A stretch of 64,000 nucleotides of DNA. Source: Inhella crocodyli (GTDB lineage: Bacteria > Pseudomonadota > Gammaproteobacteria > Burkholderiales > Burkholderiaceae_C). Below the pieces are notes generated by a model. It had not been told where the DNA came from and did not search any database. It saw nothing but the letters and a program-made list of their open reading frames with translations. Shown one piece after another: positions 1-8,835 of the stretch. The DNA lies in contig NZ_SACM01000005.1 of NCBI RefSeq assembly GCF_004004565.1, positions 186,001 to 250,000 on the forward strand, read 5' to 3'. Positions within the stretch are counted from its first letter, which is position 1. Every line of letters begins with the position of its first letter. Both the position numbers and the translations under genes were made by a program.

Positions 1-1
1 G

Positions 2-355
2 GTCCAGCTGACCGGGGCCTACGTGGTCGTCAAGGACGGCGAGCTGTTCTTGATCGGCTGCCAGATCAACCCACTGCGCACCGCGAGCACCCACGTCCGG
101 CCCGAAGCGCAGCGCACAAAGAAGCTGCTGCTGGCCAAGCAGGAGATTCGCCGCCTGATCGGCAAGACCGAGCAGAAGGGCTACACCCTGGTGCCGCTGA
201 ACCTGCACTACAAGGGCGGTCGCGTGAAATGCCAGTTCGCGCTGGGCAAGGGCAAAGCCCTGCACGACAAGCGCGAGACCGAGAAGAAGCGGGATTGGGA
301 GCGAGAAAAGGGCCAACTGATGCGACACAAAGTCTCTTCGGCCGGCAAGGACTGA
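2..355 (+). CDS. smpB: SsrA-binding protein SmpB (5' truncated by window edge)
   Basis: C-terminal 117 residues of SmpB, which delivers tmRNA to stalled ribosomes for trans-translation. The N-terminal part lies outside the window; the frame is open from base 2. Visible family landmarks are 'LIGCQINPL', 'RTKKLLL' and the basic tail '[15 protein letters not shown]', the part of SmpB that folds in the decoding centre. The TGA stop is at 353-355. The last 15 or so codons lie inside a direct repeat whose second copy starts 38 bases after the stop, in the same reading frame. The gene converges on metC. No tmRNA gene is visible here. The identification is firm despite the truncation. Confidence 0.95.
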   Translation, partial: VQLTGAYVVVKDGELFLIGCQINPLRTASTHVRPEAQRTKKLLLAKQEIRRLIGKTEQKGYTLVPLNLHYKGGRVKCQFALGKGKALHDKRETEKKRDWEREKGQLMRHKVSSAGKD

Positions 356-371
356 GGTCGCCGAGTGCGAC
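306..371 (+). repeat. Direct repeat copy 1 (smpB 3' end)
   Basis: A 66-base segment that recurs at 393-458, 87 bases downstream, with about 6 mismatches by eye; the first 47 bases differ at only two positions. This copy encodes the SmpB tail '[14 protein letters not shown]' plus the stop codon and flanking bases. It contains a bulged hairpin (GGCC...GATG pairing with CTTC/CATC...GGCC). Confidence 0.9.
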
Positions 372-392
372 TTGGCCCCTTCGCCGTCAGGC

Positions 393-458
393 AAAAGGGC
401 CAACTGATGCGACACAAAGTCTCATCGGCCGGCAAAGACGGAGGCCGCCGAGCGCGCC
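393..458 (+). repeat. Direct repeat copy 2 (metC 3' end, antisense)
   Basis: Second copy of the 306-371 repeat. The 87-base offset is a multiple of three, so this copy re-encodes '[15 protein letters not shown]' in the smpB frame beyond the smpB stop. On the other strand it forms the last codons and stop of metC (stop at 422-424). The preceding bases 372-403 form a near-perfect TTGGCCCCTT / AAAAGGGCCAA hairpin that could act as a terminator between the convergent genes. Confidence 0.9.
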
Positions 459-1594
459 AGGTCGTCGATCAGGTCGTCGGCGGATTCCAGGCCGATCGCC
501 AAGCGCACCATCCAGCCCTTGGGGCTGTTGGGCAGGCTGCGCAGGGTCTCCAAGTGGTAAGGCACTGCCAGGCTGATGGGGCCGCCCCAGCTCCAACCGA
601 TGTGGAAGAGTTGCAGGCCGTCGATCCAGGCCTCCACCGTTTCGCGGGTCGTGCCCTCCGGCAGCCGAATGCCCACCAAACCCGCCGCCTGCGTGCACAA
701 GGCCGACCAGGCGGCGTGGCTGGGCGACGACGGCAGCGCAGGGTGCAGCACCTCACGCACCCAAGGCTGGGCCTGCGCCCACTGGGCGATGCGGCGAGCC
801 GCCTGGTCCTGCGCGGCGTAGCGCAGGGGCAGGCTGGGCAGGTTGCGCAGCACCAACTCGCAGTCGTTCATGCCCACGCCCACGCCCAAGCGGCTGTGGC
901 ACAGGGCCAGTCGCTCGTACACCTTGGCGTCACGGCAGGCCACCGAGCCCATCAACACGTCGCCGCCCCCGCTGGGGTACTTGGTCAGGGCATGGATGGT
1001 GACGTCCACGCCGAGCGCGAAAGCGTCAAACGCCAGTCCCGCGCCCCAGGTGTTGTCCAGGGCGATGAGGGCCTGCGGAGCGTGCGCGCGAATGCCCTGG
1101 ATGAGCGCCGGCAGGTCGGGGAACTCGAGCGTGACGGAACCCGCCGCCTCCAACCACACCAGGGTCACGTCCGGCGTGAGCGCCAGTTGCTCGGGGGCCA
1201 TCGGGTCGTAGAACGCATGCCCGATGCCCCAGGCCTGCAACTCGTGCCGCGCCATCGCGCGGCTGGGACCGTACACGTTGTCGGGCAGCAGCACCCGGTC
1301 GCCCTGGCGCAGCAAGGCCTGGTTGACCAAGGCGATGGCGGCCAAGCCGCTGGGCAGCAGCAAGGCGTGCTTCGCGCCCTCCAGCGCGGCGATGCGCGCC
1401 TCCAACTCGAAGCTGGTGGGCGTGCCATGCAGGCCATAGGTGTAGGCCTGCTTGTCGAGCCAGTCGCGCTCGCGCAGCTCGCGGCAGTTGCTGAAGAAGA
1501 CCGTCGAGGCCTTGTGCACCGCCGGTGCGGGGGCGGCGAATCCAGCCGGGGCTTGGTAGCCGTGGTGGATGAGCTGGGTGCTTTTGTCTTTCAC
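422..1594 (-). CDS. metC: Cystathionine beta-lyase (Cys/Met metabolism PLP enzyme)
   Basis: 390-residue fold-type I PLP enzyme of the Cys/Met metabolism family, most like MetC, which splits cystathionine to homocysteine, pyruvate and ammonia in methionine synthesis. Visible landmarks: 'YTYGLHGTPT' at residues 51-60, 'LLPSGLAAI' near 79-87, 'ALDNTW' with Asp180 for the PLP ring nitrogen, and 'HALTKYPSGGGD' with Lys205 as the Schiff-base lysine. The substrate within this family (cystathionine, homocysteine, methionine) cannot be decided from sequence alone, but the N-terminus and the 'ALTKY' motif fit beta-lyases. Cytoplasmic. Its 3' end is formed by the second copy of the smpB repeat. It stands 25 bases from rimO on the same strand and could be co-transcribed with it. 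Confidence 0.87.
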   Translation of the reverse strand: MKDKSTQLIHHGYQAPAGFAAPAPAVHKASTVFFSNCRELRERDWLDKQAYTYGLHGTPTSFELEARIAALEGAKHALLLPSGLAAIALVNQALLRQGDRVLLPDNVYGPSRAMARHELQAWGIGHAFYDPMAPEQLALTPDVTLVWLEAAGSVTLEFPDLPALIQGIRAHAPQALIALDNTWGAGLAFDAFALGVDVTIHALTKYPSGGGDVLMGSVACRDAKVYERLALCHSRLGVGVGMNDCELVLRNLPSLPLRYAAQDQAARRIAQWAQAQPWVREVLHPALPSSPSHAAWSALCTQAAGLVGIRLPEGTTRETVEAWIDGLQLFHIGWSWGGPISLAVPYHLETLRSLPNSPKGWMVRLAIGLESADDLIDDLARSAASVFAGR

Positions 1595-1619
1595 CGGGTC
1601 TCCATCACGGCCGCCGCGC

Positions 1620-2993
1620 TCACAGCGGTTGGGCGATGAGGTCGTGGCCTTCGGCCGCCACGACCCTGGCGCGTTTGAACTCGCCCACCTTCAAGGTGAC
1701 GCTGGCCTTCTCCGGCGGCAGCAGGCGCACGGTGCCGTCGATCTCGGGCGCGTCGGCATAGCTGCGGCCCAAGCCGCCTTTGCGGCCCAGGGCCGGGGCG
1801 CTGTCCACCAGCACCTGCAGGGTTTGGCCGACGCGGCGGGCCAGCTTGCGCGCCGACACCTCTTCGGCCACGGCCATGAAGCGGGCGCGGCGCTCTTCGC
1901 GCACTTCATCGGGCAGCGCGCCCGACAGTGCGTTGGCGCTGGCCCCCTCCACGGGCGAGTAGGCGAAGCAACCGGCGCGGTCGATCTCGGCCTCGCGCAG
2001 GAAGTCGAGCAGGTACTCGAACTCGGCTTCGGTCTCACCCGGGAAGCCGGCGATGAAGGTGGAGCGCACGACGATGTCGGGGCACACCGCGCGCCAAGCC
2101 TGCAGGCGCTCCAGGTTGCGCTCGCCACTGGCGGGGCGCTTCATGCGCTTGAGCACGTCGGGGTGGGCGTGCTGCAGGGGCACGTCCAAGTAGGGCAGCA
2201 CTAGGCCTTCGGCCATCAGGGGCAGCAGCTCGTCCACATGTGGGTAGGGGTAGACGTAGTGCAGGCGCACCCAGGCGCCGAAGGGCTTGGCCAGTTCGCC
2301 CAGTTGCTGCACCAGGTCGAACATGCGGGTCTTGACCGGCTTGCCGTCGAAGAAGCCCGTGCGGTACTTGACGTCCACGCCATAGGCGCTGGTGTCTTGG
2401 CTGATGACGAGCAGTTCTTTGACGCCGCCTTCGAACAGCGCGCGGGCCTCCTTCAGCACGTCGCCGATGGGCCGCGACACCAGGTCGCCGCGCATGCTGG
2501 GGATGATGCAGAAAGAGCAACGGTGGTTGCAACCCTCGCTGATCTTCAGGTAGGCGTAGTGCTTGGGCGTGAGCTTGATGCCCGCGGCCGGCACCAGGTC
2601 GATGAAAGGGTCGTGCGGCTTGGGCAGGTGCGCGTGCACCGCGTCCATCACCTCTTGCGTCGCGTGGGGGCCGGTCACGGCCAGCACGCTGGGGTGCATC
2701 TGCTTGACGAGGTTGCCCCCGCCCTCTCCCGCCTTGGCCCCCAGGCAGCCGGTCACGATGACCTTGCCGTTCTCGGCCAGGGCCTCGCCGATGGTGTCCA
2801 AGCTTTCCTTCACCGCATCGTCGATGAAGCCGCAGGTGTTGACGATCACCAGGTCCGCCCCGGCAAAGGTCTTGCTGGTGGCATAGCCCTCGGCGCTGAG
2901 TTGCGTCAGGATCAATTCGCTGTCCGTCAGGGCCTTGGGGCAGCCCAGGGACACGAAGCCCACCTTCGGGGTGGGGGCGGTGGTCTCGTTCAT
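1620..2993 (-). CDS. rimO: Ribosomal protein uS12 methylthiotransferase RimO
   Basis: 457-residue radical-SAM methylthiotransferase that adds a methylthio group to the conserved aspartate of ribosomal protein S12. Domains in order: N-terminal MTTase domain ('[13 protein letters not shown]' and '[10 protein letters not shown]', with cysteines for the auxiliary [4Fe-4S] cluster), the radical-SAM core with CxxxCxxC in '[14 protein letters not shown]', and a C-terminal TRAM-like domain. '[13 protein letters not shown]' and '[12 protein letters not shown]' distinguish RimO from MiaB. The ATG at 2993 was chosen because it overlaps the phaR stop by one base (TGATG), so the two genes are probably translationally coupled. 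Length fits the family (about 440-460). Confidence 0.95.
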   Translation of the reverse strand: MNETTAPTPKVGFVSLGCPKALTDSELILTQLSAEGYATSKTFAGADLVIVNTCGFIDDAVKESLDTIGEALAENGKVIVTGCLGAKAGEGGGNLVKQMHPSVLAVTGPHATQEVMDAVHAHLPKPHDPFIDLVPAAGIKLTPKHYAYLKISEGCNHRCSFCIIPSMRGDLVSRPIGDVLKEARALFEGGVKELLVISQDTSAYGVDVKYRTGFFDGKPVKTRMFDLVQQLGELAKPFGAWVRLHYVYPYPHVDELLPLMAEGLVLPYLDVPLQHAHPDVLKRMKRPASGERNLERLQAWRAVCPDIVVRSTFIAGFPGETEAEFEYLLDFLREAEIDRAGCFAYSPVEGASANALSGALPDEVREERRARFMAVAEEVSARKLARRVGQTLQVLVDSAPALGRKGGLGRSYADAPEIDGTVRLLPPEKASVTLKVGEFKRARVVAAEGHDLIAQPL

Positions 2994-3556
2994 CACTTCG
3001 TCTTTCCAAATCCCGGCATGCCGGGGAACAGGGCGCCACTGGCCATCTGTTCTTGCATCTTCACGAACAGGCTCTTGCTTTGCTCCATGTAGGAGCCCAT
3101 CAGGCCTTGCATGGCCGGGGCCTGGCCCTGCAGGAACTGCTGCCACACCTCGGGCGAGAAGCCCATGCCTGGCGCTTGCTCGGCAAAGCGGGCTTGCATC
3201 TCGGTGAAGGTCTGCAGGTTCTGCGCCAGGTAGTCCTTCAACGCCCCCTGCATGGCCTGCCCGTAGAAACGGATGATCTGTTCCAGCATGGGCGTGGAGA
3301 ACATCGGCGCCCCGGCGGTCTCCTCTTCCAGAATGATCTGCAAGAGGATCGAGCGCGTCAGGTCCTCGCCCGTCTTGGTGTCGTGCACCTCGAAGGACTC
3401 GCCCGCCAGCACCATGGCCTTCACGTCGCTGAGCGTGACGTAGGTGCTGGTCTGCGTGTCGTACAGCCGGCGGTTGGGGTACTTCTTGAGGATGCGCACC
3501 CCGCTGGCTTCGGCACTGGGTTCGGGAGCGGGTGCGGCGCGGCGCCGGGTGACCAT
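2993..3556 (-). CDS. phaR: Polyhydroxyalkanoate synthesis repressor PhaR
   Basis: 187-residue PHB-responsive repressor that controls phasin and PHA synthesis genes and binds PHB granules. The N-terminal DNA-binding domain is unmistakable ('[20 protein letters not shown]', about residues 20-39), followed by the PHB-accumulation regulatory helices ('[20 protein letters not shown]') and a Gln/Met-rich tail. A good ribosome-binding site (AAGAGGA) lies just upstream of the ATG at 3556. phaR followed by rimO is a common Burkholderiales arrangement and here the two overlap by one base. Together with bdhA at 9.7 kb it indicates a PHB-storing organism. Confidence 0.95.
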   Translation of the reverse strand: MVTRRRAAPAPEPSAEASGVRILKKYPNRRLYDTQTSTYVTLSDVKAMVLAGESFEVHDTKTGEDLTRSILLQIILEEETAGAPMFSTPMLEQIIRFYGQAMQGALKDYLAQNLQTFTEMQARFAEQAPGMGFSPEVWQQFLQGQAPAMQGLMGSYMEQSKSLFVKMQEQMASGALFPGMPGFGKTK

Positions 3557-3693
3557 GGCGGGTTCCTCTTGAAAAGGCGTTCGGCGCCGGGGGCGCAAGG
3601 GCGCAGATTCTAGGGATCGCCCTGCGGGTGCAAAACCGCGCATTCGAGCGTACAAACCGCGGCTTCGCTTCCCCTCACCCCCCTGGAGGCCCC

Positions 3694-4161
3694 ATGGCCC
3701 AACTGAACGTCAACGGCAACGCCGTCCAGGTCGACGCCGACCCCAGCACGCCCTTGCTCTGGGCCCTGCGCGACCACCTGCAACTCACCGGCACCAAGTT
3801 CGGCTGTGGGGCGGCCCAGTGCGGCGCCTGCACGGTGCACGTGAACGGCAGCGCCACGCGCAGCTGTGTCATGCCCATCAACGCCGTGGGCTCGGCCCCC
3901 GTGCGCACCATCGAGGCCATGGCCAACGACCGCATCGGCGCCGCCGTGCAAGCCACCTGGGTCGCGCACGACGTCGCGCAGTGCGGCTACTGCCAAAGCG
4001 GCCAAGTGATGGCCACCGTGGCCCTGCTGCAGCAGCACCCCAAGCCCACCGACGCCCAAATCGACGAAGCCTTGGCGGGCAACCTGTGCCGTTGCGGCAC
4101 TTACGTGCGCATCCGCGCTGCCGTCCACGCCGCCTCCGCCGCGTTGGCGGCCCTGGCTTGA
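3694..4161 (+). CDS. Molybdenum hydroxylase small subunit, two [2Fe-2S] clusters (isoquinoline 1-oxidoreductase alpha type)
   Basis: 155-residue electron-transfer subunit of a xanthine-oxidase-family enzyme. The plant-type [2Fe-2S] cluster is bound by Cys38, Cys43, Cys46 and Cys58; the second cluster by Cys97, Cys100, Cys132 and Cys134 ('CGYCQSGQ' and 'NLCRCGTY'). GGAGG lies five bases before the ATG at 3694. No signal peptide: it would be carried to the periplasm by the Tat signal of the large subunit encoded 10 bases downstream. It resembles the alpha subunit of isoquinoline 1-oxidoreductase and aldehyde dehydrogenases of that type; the substrate is unknown. Confidence 0.92.
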   Translation: MAQLNVNGNAVQVDADPSTPLLWALRDHLQLTGTKFGCGAAQCGACTVHVNGSATRSCVMPINAVGSAPVRTIEAMANDRIGAAVQATWVAHDVAQCGYCQSGQVMATVALLQQHPKPTDAQIDEALAGNLCRCGTYVRIRAAVHAASAALAALA

Positions 4162-4171
4162 GGAGCCCGCC

Positions 4172-6394
4172 ATGTTGATCGACCACCTGCAGGCCCTGGC
4201 CCAACGCCAAGCCCCCAGCGAAGGCCTCACGCGCCGCCACTTCGTCACCGCCACCGTGGGTGGGGCCGTTGGCCTGGCCCTCGTGCCGCCAGGTTGGGCC
4301 CAGCCCAGCCCGGCCGCCCCGGGCAGCAAACCCACCGAGCAGCCGCTGGCCTTTGTCAGCATCGCACCGGACGGCACCACCACCATCGTGTGCAACCGCA
4401 TGGACATGGGCCAGGGCATCGAAACCGGCCTGGCCATGATCTGCGCCGAAGAACTGGACGCCGACTGGTCGCTGGTGCGCACCGCCTTCGGCGACCAGCG
4501 TGGCGCCTACGTCGACCCCTTCATGGGCATGCACCTCACGGGCGGCTCCAACTCCATCAAGAACAGCTACCAGCAGTACCGCGAACTCGGCGCGCGCACC
4601 AAGGCCATGCTCATCGGGGCCGCGGCCGAGGCCTGGGGCGTGCCCGCCGACAGCCTGAAGGCCGAGAACGGACGCGTCCTGGGCGGTGGGCGCAGCGCCG
4701 GCTACGGCGAACTGTTCCCGGCCGCCATGAAGCGCCCGGTGCCAGCCACCGTGGCGCTCAAGTCGCCGCAAGTCTTCCGCCTCATCGGGCGCCCCACCGG
4801 CTTGAAGGTCAGCGCCGCCAAGAGCAGCGGCCAGCAAACCTACGGCATGGACGTCCAACTGCCCGGTCTGATGACCGCCGTCATCCAGCGCCCGCCGGTG
4901 TTCAATGGAAAGGTCAAGCGGCACGACGCCAGCGCCACGCTGAAGGTGGCCGGGGTCAAGGCCGTCTTGCCCGTGACCTTGGACCGCGGTGGCCAAGGCA
5001 TCGCCGTGGTGGGCACCGGCTTCTGGCCGGCCCAGCAAGGCCGCCAGGCCCTGCAGGTCGACTGGGACCTCGACGGCCTGGACAAGGCCGACAGCCAGCA
5101 ACTCAGCGCGCGCTACCGCCAAATGGCGCGCGAGCCCGGCGTGCCGGTCAAGGCCATCCAGGCCGACACCCGCGCCAAGGCCAAGGCCCCGCGCAAGCTG
5201 GTGGCCGAGTTCGCCTTCCCCTACCTGAACCACGCGCAGATGGAGCCGCTGGCCGTCACCGTGGACCTGCAGCCCGACCGCTGCACCCTGCACTACGCCT
5301 CGCAGATGCCGGGCGTCGACGCCGGTGCCGTGGCCGCCCTCACCGGGCTCAAGCCCGAGCAGGTACAAATCAACGTGCAGATGGCCGGTGGCGGCTTTGG
5401 TCGCCGCGCCACCCCCAGCGCCGAGTACGTCCGCGAGGCCGTGGGCGTGGCCATGGCGCTGGCCCAAGCCGGACAGCGCGCGCCCGTCAAGGTCGTGTGG
5501 AGCCGCGAAGACGACATCGCCGCCGGCTACTACCGCCCCCTCACCGTGCACCGTGCCGAGATCGGCTTCGACAACCAAGGGCAGATCCTCGGCTGGGACC
5601 ACCGCATCGTCAGCCAGAGCATCCTCAAGGGCTCGCCCTTCGAGGCCTTCATGGTCAAAGACGGCATCGACGCCACCACCCCCGAAGGCATGCGCGAGCC
5701 CTACGACCTGCCCATGTCGCTGAGCGTGCACCACCCCACGGTCAACGTGCCCGTGCTCTGGTGGCGCTCGGTGGGCTCCACGCACACCGCCTACGTCATG
5801 GAGACCCTGATCGACGAAATCGCCCAGGCCACGCGCCAAGACCCCGTGGCCTACCGCATGAAGCTCATGGGCCCCAAGGCGCAGCGCCACCGCGCCGCGC
5901 TGCAACTGGCCGTGGACAAGTCGGGCTATGGCACGCGCAAGCTCCAGCCAGGCCAAGCCTGGGGCGTGGCCGTGCACGAAAGCTTCGAATCGGTCGTGGC
6001 CTACGTGGTCGTGGCGCGCATGACTGGGAAGGGCAAAGACCGCCGCCCGGTACTCGACGAAGTGCACGCCGGCGTGCACTGCAACCGCTGCATCAACCCC
6101 CGCACCGTGGAAGCCCAGGTGCAAGGGGCGGCCGTGATGGCGCTGGGCACCACGATGCCCACCCACCACGTGACGCTCAAGGCCGGCGTGGTGCAGCAGC
6201 GCAACTTCTACGACATGGCCATGCCCCGCATCACCGACGCCCCCAAGGTGCTGGCCGTGCACATCGTGCCCTCCGACGCCCCACCCACCGGCATGGGCGA
6301 ACCCGGCCTGCCGCCCTTGGCCCCCGCCCTGGCCAACGCCGTGGCGCGTTTGACGGGCCAACGCCAGCGCGAACTGCCCTTCCGCTTCGCCTGA
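4172..6394 (+). CDS. Molybdenum hydroxylase large subunit, Tat-exported (isoquinoline 1-oxidoreductase beta type)
   Basis: 740-residue molybdopterin-binding catalytic subunit. The N-terminus carries a twin-arginine signal (Arg21-Arg22 in '[18 protein letters not shown]', then a cleavage-like 'GWAQP'), so the enzyme should work in the periplasm. Cofactor-binding motifs are visible: '[11 protein letters not shown]' near residue 72, '[11 protein letters not shown]' in the centre, and C-terminal '[17 protein letters not shown]', in which Glu710 is the expected catalytic glutamate. The domain order with no FAD subunit is the IorB-type two-subunit architecture. A cytochrome c third subunit often follows such pairs but here a terminator and tRNA follow instead. 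Substrate (N-heteroaromatic or aldehyde) not predictable. Confidence 0.92.
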   Translation: MLIDHLQALAQRQAPSEGLTRRHFVTATVGGAVGLALVPPGWAQPSPAAPGSKPTEQPLAFVSIAPDGTTTIVCNRMDMGQGIETGLAMICAEELDADWSLVRTAFGDQRGAYVDPFMGMHLTGGSNSIKNSYQQYRELGARTKAMLIGAAAEAWGVPADSLKAENGRVLGGGRSAGYGELFPAAMKRPVPATVALKSPQVFRLIGRPTGLKVSAAKSSGQQTYGMDVQLPGLMTAVIQRPPVFNGKVKRHDASATLKVAGVKAVLPVTLDRGGQGIAVVGTGFWPAQQGRQALQVDWDLDGLDKADSQQLSARYRQMAREPGVPVKAIQADTRAKAKAPRKLVAEFAFPYLNHAQMEPLAVTVDLQPDRCTLHYASQMPGVDAGAVAALTGLKPEQVQINVQMAGGGFGRRATPSAEYVREAVGVAMALAQAGQRAPVKVVWSREDDIAAGYYRPLTVHRAEIGFDNQGQILGWDHRIVSQSILKGSPFEAFMVKDGIDATTPEGMREPYDLPMSLSVHHPTVNVPVLWWRSVGSTHTAYVMETLIDEIAQATRQDPVAYRMKLMGPKAQRHRAALQLAVDKSGYGTRKLQPGQAWGVAVHESFESVVAYVVVARMTGKGKDRRPVLDEVHAGVHCNRCINPRTVEAQVQGAAVMALGTTMPTHHVTLKAGVVQQRNFYDMAMPRITDAPKVLAVHIVPSDAPPTGMGEPGLPPLAPALANAVARLTGQRQRELPFRFA

Positions 6395-6405
6395 AGCGCA
6401 AAGCA

Positions 6406-6440
6406 AAAACCCCCGCAAGTGAAGCACTTGCGGGGGTTTT
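6406..6440 (+). terminator. Strong rho-independent terminator after the molybdenum hydroxylase genes
   Basis: Sixteen-base perfect inverted repeat (6406-6421 with 6425-6440) around the loop AAG, GC-rich core CCCCCGCAAGTG, followed by TTTT. Runs of A on the left and T on the right mean it can work in both directions, ending the rightward operon and the leftward tRNA-Val transcript. Confidence 0.93.
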
Positions 6441-6452
6441 GTCTTCTTATTC

Positions 6453-6529
6453 TGGTAGGCGCGATTGGACTCGAACCAACGACCCCCACCATGTCAAGGT
6501 GGTGCTCTAACCAGCTGAGCTACGCGCCT
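6453..6529 (-). tRNA. tRNA-Val(GAC)
   Basis: 77-base tRNA on the minus strand with encoded CCA. The acceptor stem AGGCGCG pairs with CGCGCCT; D-arm 'GCTCAGCTGGTTAGAGC'; anticodon stem CCACC/GGTGG with loop TTGACAT, anticodon GAC; T-arm contains GGTTCGAGTCC. All canonical features are present. Confidence 0.97.
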
Positions 6530-6576
6530 GGGGTCTGCTCCGCTTTGCAGCGAAGCCTCGCAGTATAGCCGAGTTT

Positions 6577-8835
6577 TTAGCGCCGTCTAGCGGCCCGCAC
6601 TCCTTCAACCTGCGCCACCCCGCGCAGCGCATCCCGCAGGGCTTCGCTGCTGGGCACTTCCACGGTGAAGGCCATCCATTGGGTGTCGGAGGGAGAGCCG
6701 CGCATCGGACGGCTCTGGGTTTGCGCTTGGCTCACCCTCAAGCGCAGCTTGGCAAACACCTCGAGCACGTCGCGCAGGACGCCGGGGCGGTCACGGGCTT
6801 CGACGCTGACGTCCACGGGGAACAGGGCCCCCGCCGTGGTGCCCCAGGTGACGTCGATCTCGCGCTCGGGGTTGCGGCGCAGCATGTCGCGCAGGTTGCT
6901 GCAGTCGCTGCGGTGGATGGCCACGCCGCGGCCGCGCGTGACGTAACCGCGAATGGCATCGGCCGGGGCGGGCCGGCAGCAGCGGCCCAGGTTGGTGAGC
7001 AGGGAATCGACCCCCACCACCAGCACGCCGCCGCGCGGGCCTTGGCTGGCAGGGCGCACGTGCTGGCGCGCGGCGCTGGTGTCGTCGTCCTCAGCGGCCT
7101 CGGCCGGAGGGGGACGCAGCAGCTGCTCGATGGGCTTGAGCGAGAACTCGTCCTTGCCCACGACCTCGAAGAGGGCGTCGGCCGTTTTGAAGCCAAGTTG
7201 GTGGGCCAGGTCGTCGAGCTTGAGCGCGGTCTTGCCCTCGCGGGCCAGCAGCTTTTCCACGGCCTCTCGGCCGCGTGCGATGGTTTCGGTGGCGGCTTGG
7301 GCGTTGAACCAGGCTCGCACCTTGGCGCGCGAGCGCGGGCTTTGCAGAAAGCCCAGCTCGGGGTTGAGCCAGTCGAGCGAGGGCCCGCCCTCCTTGCCGC
7401 CCGTGATTTCCACCGTCTGGCCCGAGCGCAGGGGCGTGTTGAGGCTGACCAGGGCGCCGTCGACCTTGGCACCGCGGCAGCGGTGCCCGAGCTCGGTGTG
7501 CAAGGCGTAGGCGAAGTCGACCGGCGTGGCGTTCTGGCACAGCTCGATGACGTTGGCCTGGGGCGTGAACACAAAGATGCGGGCGTCTTCGCCTTGGTCG
7601 GGGGCGGCCTCGCTGAGATCGCGCTCCCAGGCCAAGAGCTGCCGCAGCACGGCCTTGCGGGCTTCGCTGACTTGGGCGTCGTGCGCCTGGCTGTTGCCGC
7701 CATACCCCTTGGTGCCGGCCTCTTTGTAGGCCCAGTGCGCCGCCACGCCGTGCTCGGCATGCTCGTGCATGGCCCGGGTGCGGATTTGCACCTCCATGGT
7801 CTGGCCATCTTTGCTGCGCACCACGGTGTGCAGGCTTTGGTAGCCGTTGGGCTTGGGGCGGGCAATGTAGTCGTCGAACTCGCCTTCCACGGGCTCGTAC
7901 AGCTCGTGCAGGCGGGCCAGCACGGTGTAGCAGTCGTCCACCGCCGGCACGATGACGCGCAGCGCGCGCAGGTCGAACACGCGCTCCAGCGTCAGGCCCT
8001 TGCCCTGCATCTTTTTCCAGATGCTGTAGAGGTGTTTGGGGCGGCCCTGCACCTCGCCTTCCAGGCCCAAGCGCTGCAGTTCGGCCATGAGCGAGGCGCG
8101 CGCCTGGTGCACGCGGAGTTCGCGCTCCAGGCGCTTTTCGTGCAGGGCCCGGGCCAGCTCGTGGTAGCGCTCCGGCTCGAGGAAGCGAAAGGCCAGGTCC
8201 TCCAGCTCCCACTTGATTTGCCAAATGCCCAAGCGGTTGGCCAGCGGCGCGAAAACCTGCCGCGATTCCAGTGCCACGGCGGTGGGGACGGGGGTTCGCG
8301 TGGCGGCGTGCCAGCGCAGGGTTTGCAGGCGCGAGGCCAGGCGCAAAAGCACCACGCGCAGGTCGCGCGAAAAGGCCAGCAGCATCTTGCGCACGCGCTC
8401 GACCTGCTCCTTGGCCGCCTCCTCTTCCAGCACCGCGCCGCTGGCGGTGCGCTGCAGGTGCACCAGCTTGCGGGTGTTCTCCACCAAGCTGGCATACCCG
8501 GGGCCGAAGGCCTTGGCGATGGTCTCGCCAGGCTGCGCCAGGTGCTCGCCGGCGTAAACGAGGTAGCACGCGGCCTGGATGCCCGGCGCCGCGCCGATGC
8601 CAGCCAGGATGGCGGCCAAGCCGTCGGCGTGCGCCAGCGCGTTCTCGCCGCTGTCCAGGCGCTGGTTGGCCAGCAAGGGGTCGGCGAAGGCGCGGGCGCG
8701 CTCCAGCACGCTGAGCGGGCTGGGGCCGGCCGCTTGGGGCTGGGGCAAGCGCGGCGGCAGGGCCGCATCCCCGTCCAGGTCTTCCAGCAGCTCGACGATG
8801 GTGGCGCGTTGCGGGTCGGCGGGCGCGGTCTTCAT
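6577..8835 (-). CDS. relA: (p)ppGpp synthetase RelA
   Basis: 752-residue RelA/SpoT-family protein that makes (p)ppGpp on starved ribosomes. Domains in order: a degenerate N-terminal HD region in which the HD hydrolase motif is replaced ('YLVYAGEHLAQPGE'), a synthetase domain ('GRPKHLYSIWKKMQGKGL', 'PKPNGYQSLHTVV') carrying the EFDD (ExDD) signature typical of RelA rather than the RxKD of bifunctional SpoT, a TGS domain ('IFVFTPQANVIEL'), the conserved-cysteine region ('NLGRCCRPAP'), and a C-terminal ACT domain. It is therefore predicted to be a synthetase without hydrolase activity. The ATG at 8835 overlaps the stop of the upstream hydrolase gene (ATGA). Confidence 0.94.
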   Translation of the reverse strand: MKTAPADPQRATIVELLEDLDGDAALPPRLPQPQAAGPSPLSVLERARAFADPLLANQRLDSGENALAHADGLAAILAGIGAAPGIQAACYLVYAGEHLAQPGETIAKAFGPGYASLVENTRKLVHLQRTASGAVLEEEAAKEQVERVRKMLLAFSRDLRVVLLRLASRLQTLRWHAATRTPVPTAVALESRQVFAPLANRLGIWQIKWELEDLAFRFLEPERYHELARALHEKRLERELRVHQARASLMAELQRLGLEGEVQGRPKHLYSIWKKMQGKGLTLERVFDLRALRVIVPAVDDCYTVLARLHELYEPVEGEFDDYIARPKPNGYQSLHTVVRSKDGQTMEVQIRTRAMHEHAEHGVAAHWAYKEAGTKGYGGNSQAHDAQVSEARKAVLRQLLAWERDLSEAAPDQGEDARIFVFTPQANVIELCQNATPVDFAYALHTELGHRCRGAKVDGALVSLNTPLRSGQTVEITGGKEGGPSLDWLNPELGFLQSPRSRAKVRAWFNAQAATETIARGREAVEKLLAREGKTALKLDDLAHQLGFKTADALFEVVGKDEFSLKPIEQLLRPPPAEAAEDDDTSAARQHVRPASQGPRGGVLVVGVDSLLTNLGRCCRPAPADAIRGYVTRGRGVAIHRSDCSNLRDMLRRNPEREIDVTWGTTAGALFPVDVSVEARDRPGVLRDVLEVFAKLRLRVSQAQTQSRPMRGSPSDTQWMAFTVEVPSSEALRDALRGVAQVEGVRAARRR

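Noticed and set aside
306-458. The direct repeat read as attachment sites of an integrated element
   Set aside because: Copies are only 87 bases apart and no integrase or cargo lies between them; tandem duplication fits better.
365-1639. A rightward frame carrying the repeated SmpB tail
   Set aside because: It is antisense to metC beyond the repeat. The in-frame continuation of smpB is reported as a finding, not as a gene.
3878-6427. An 849-codon open frame antisense to the molybdenum hydroxylase
   Set aside because: His/Gly-rich translation typical of the shadow frame of a high-GC gene; it also crosses the terminator. The sense gene has full cofactor motifs.
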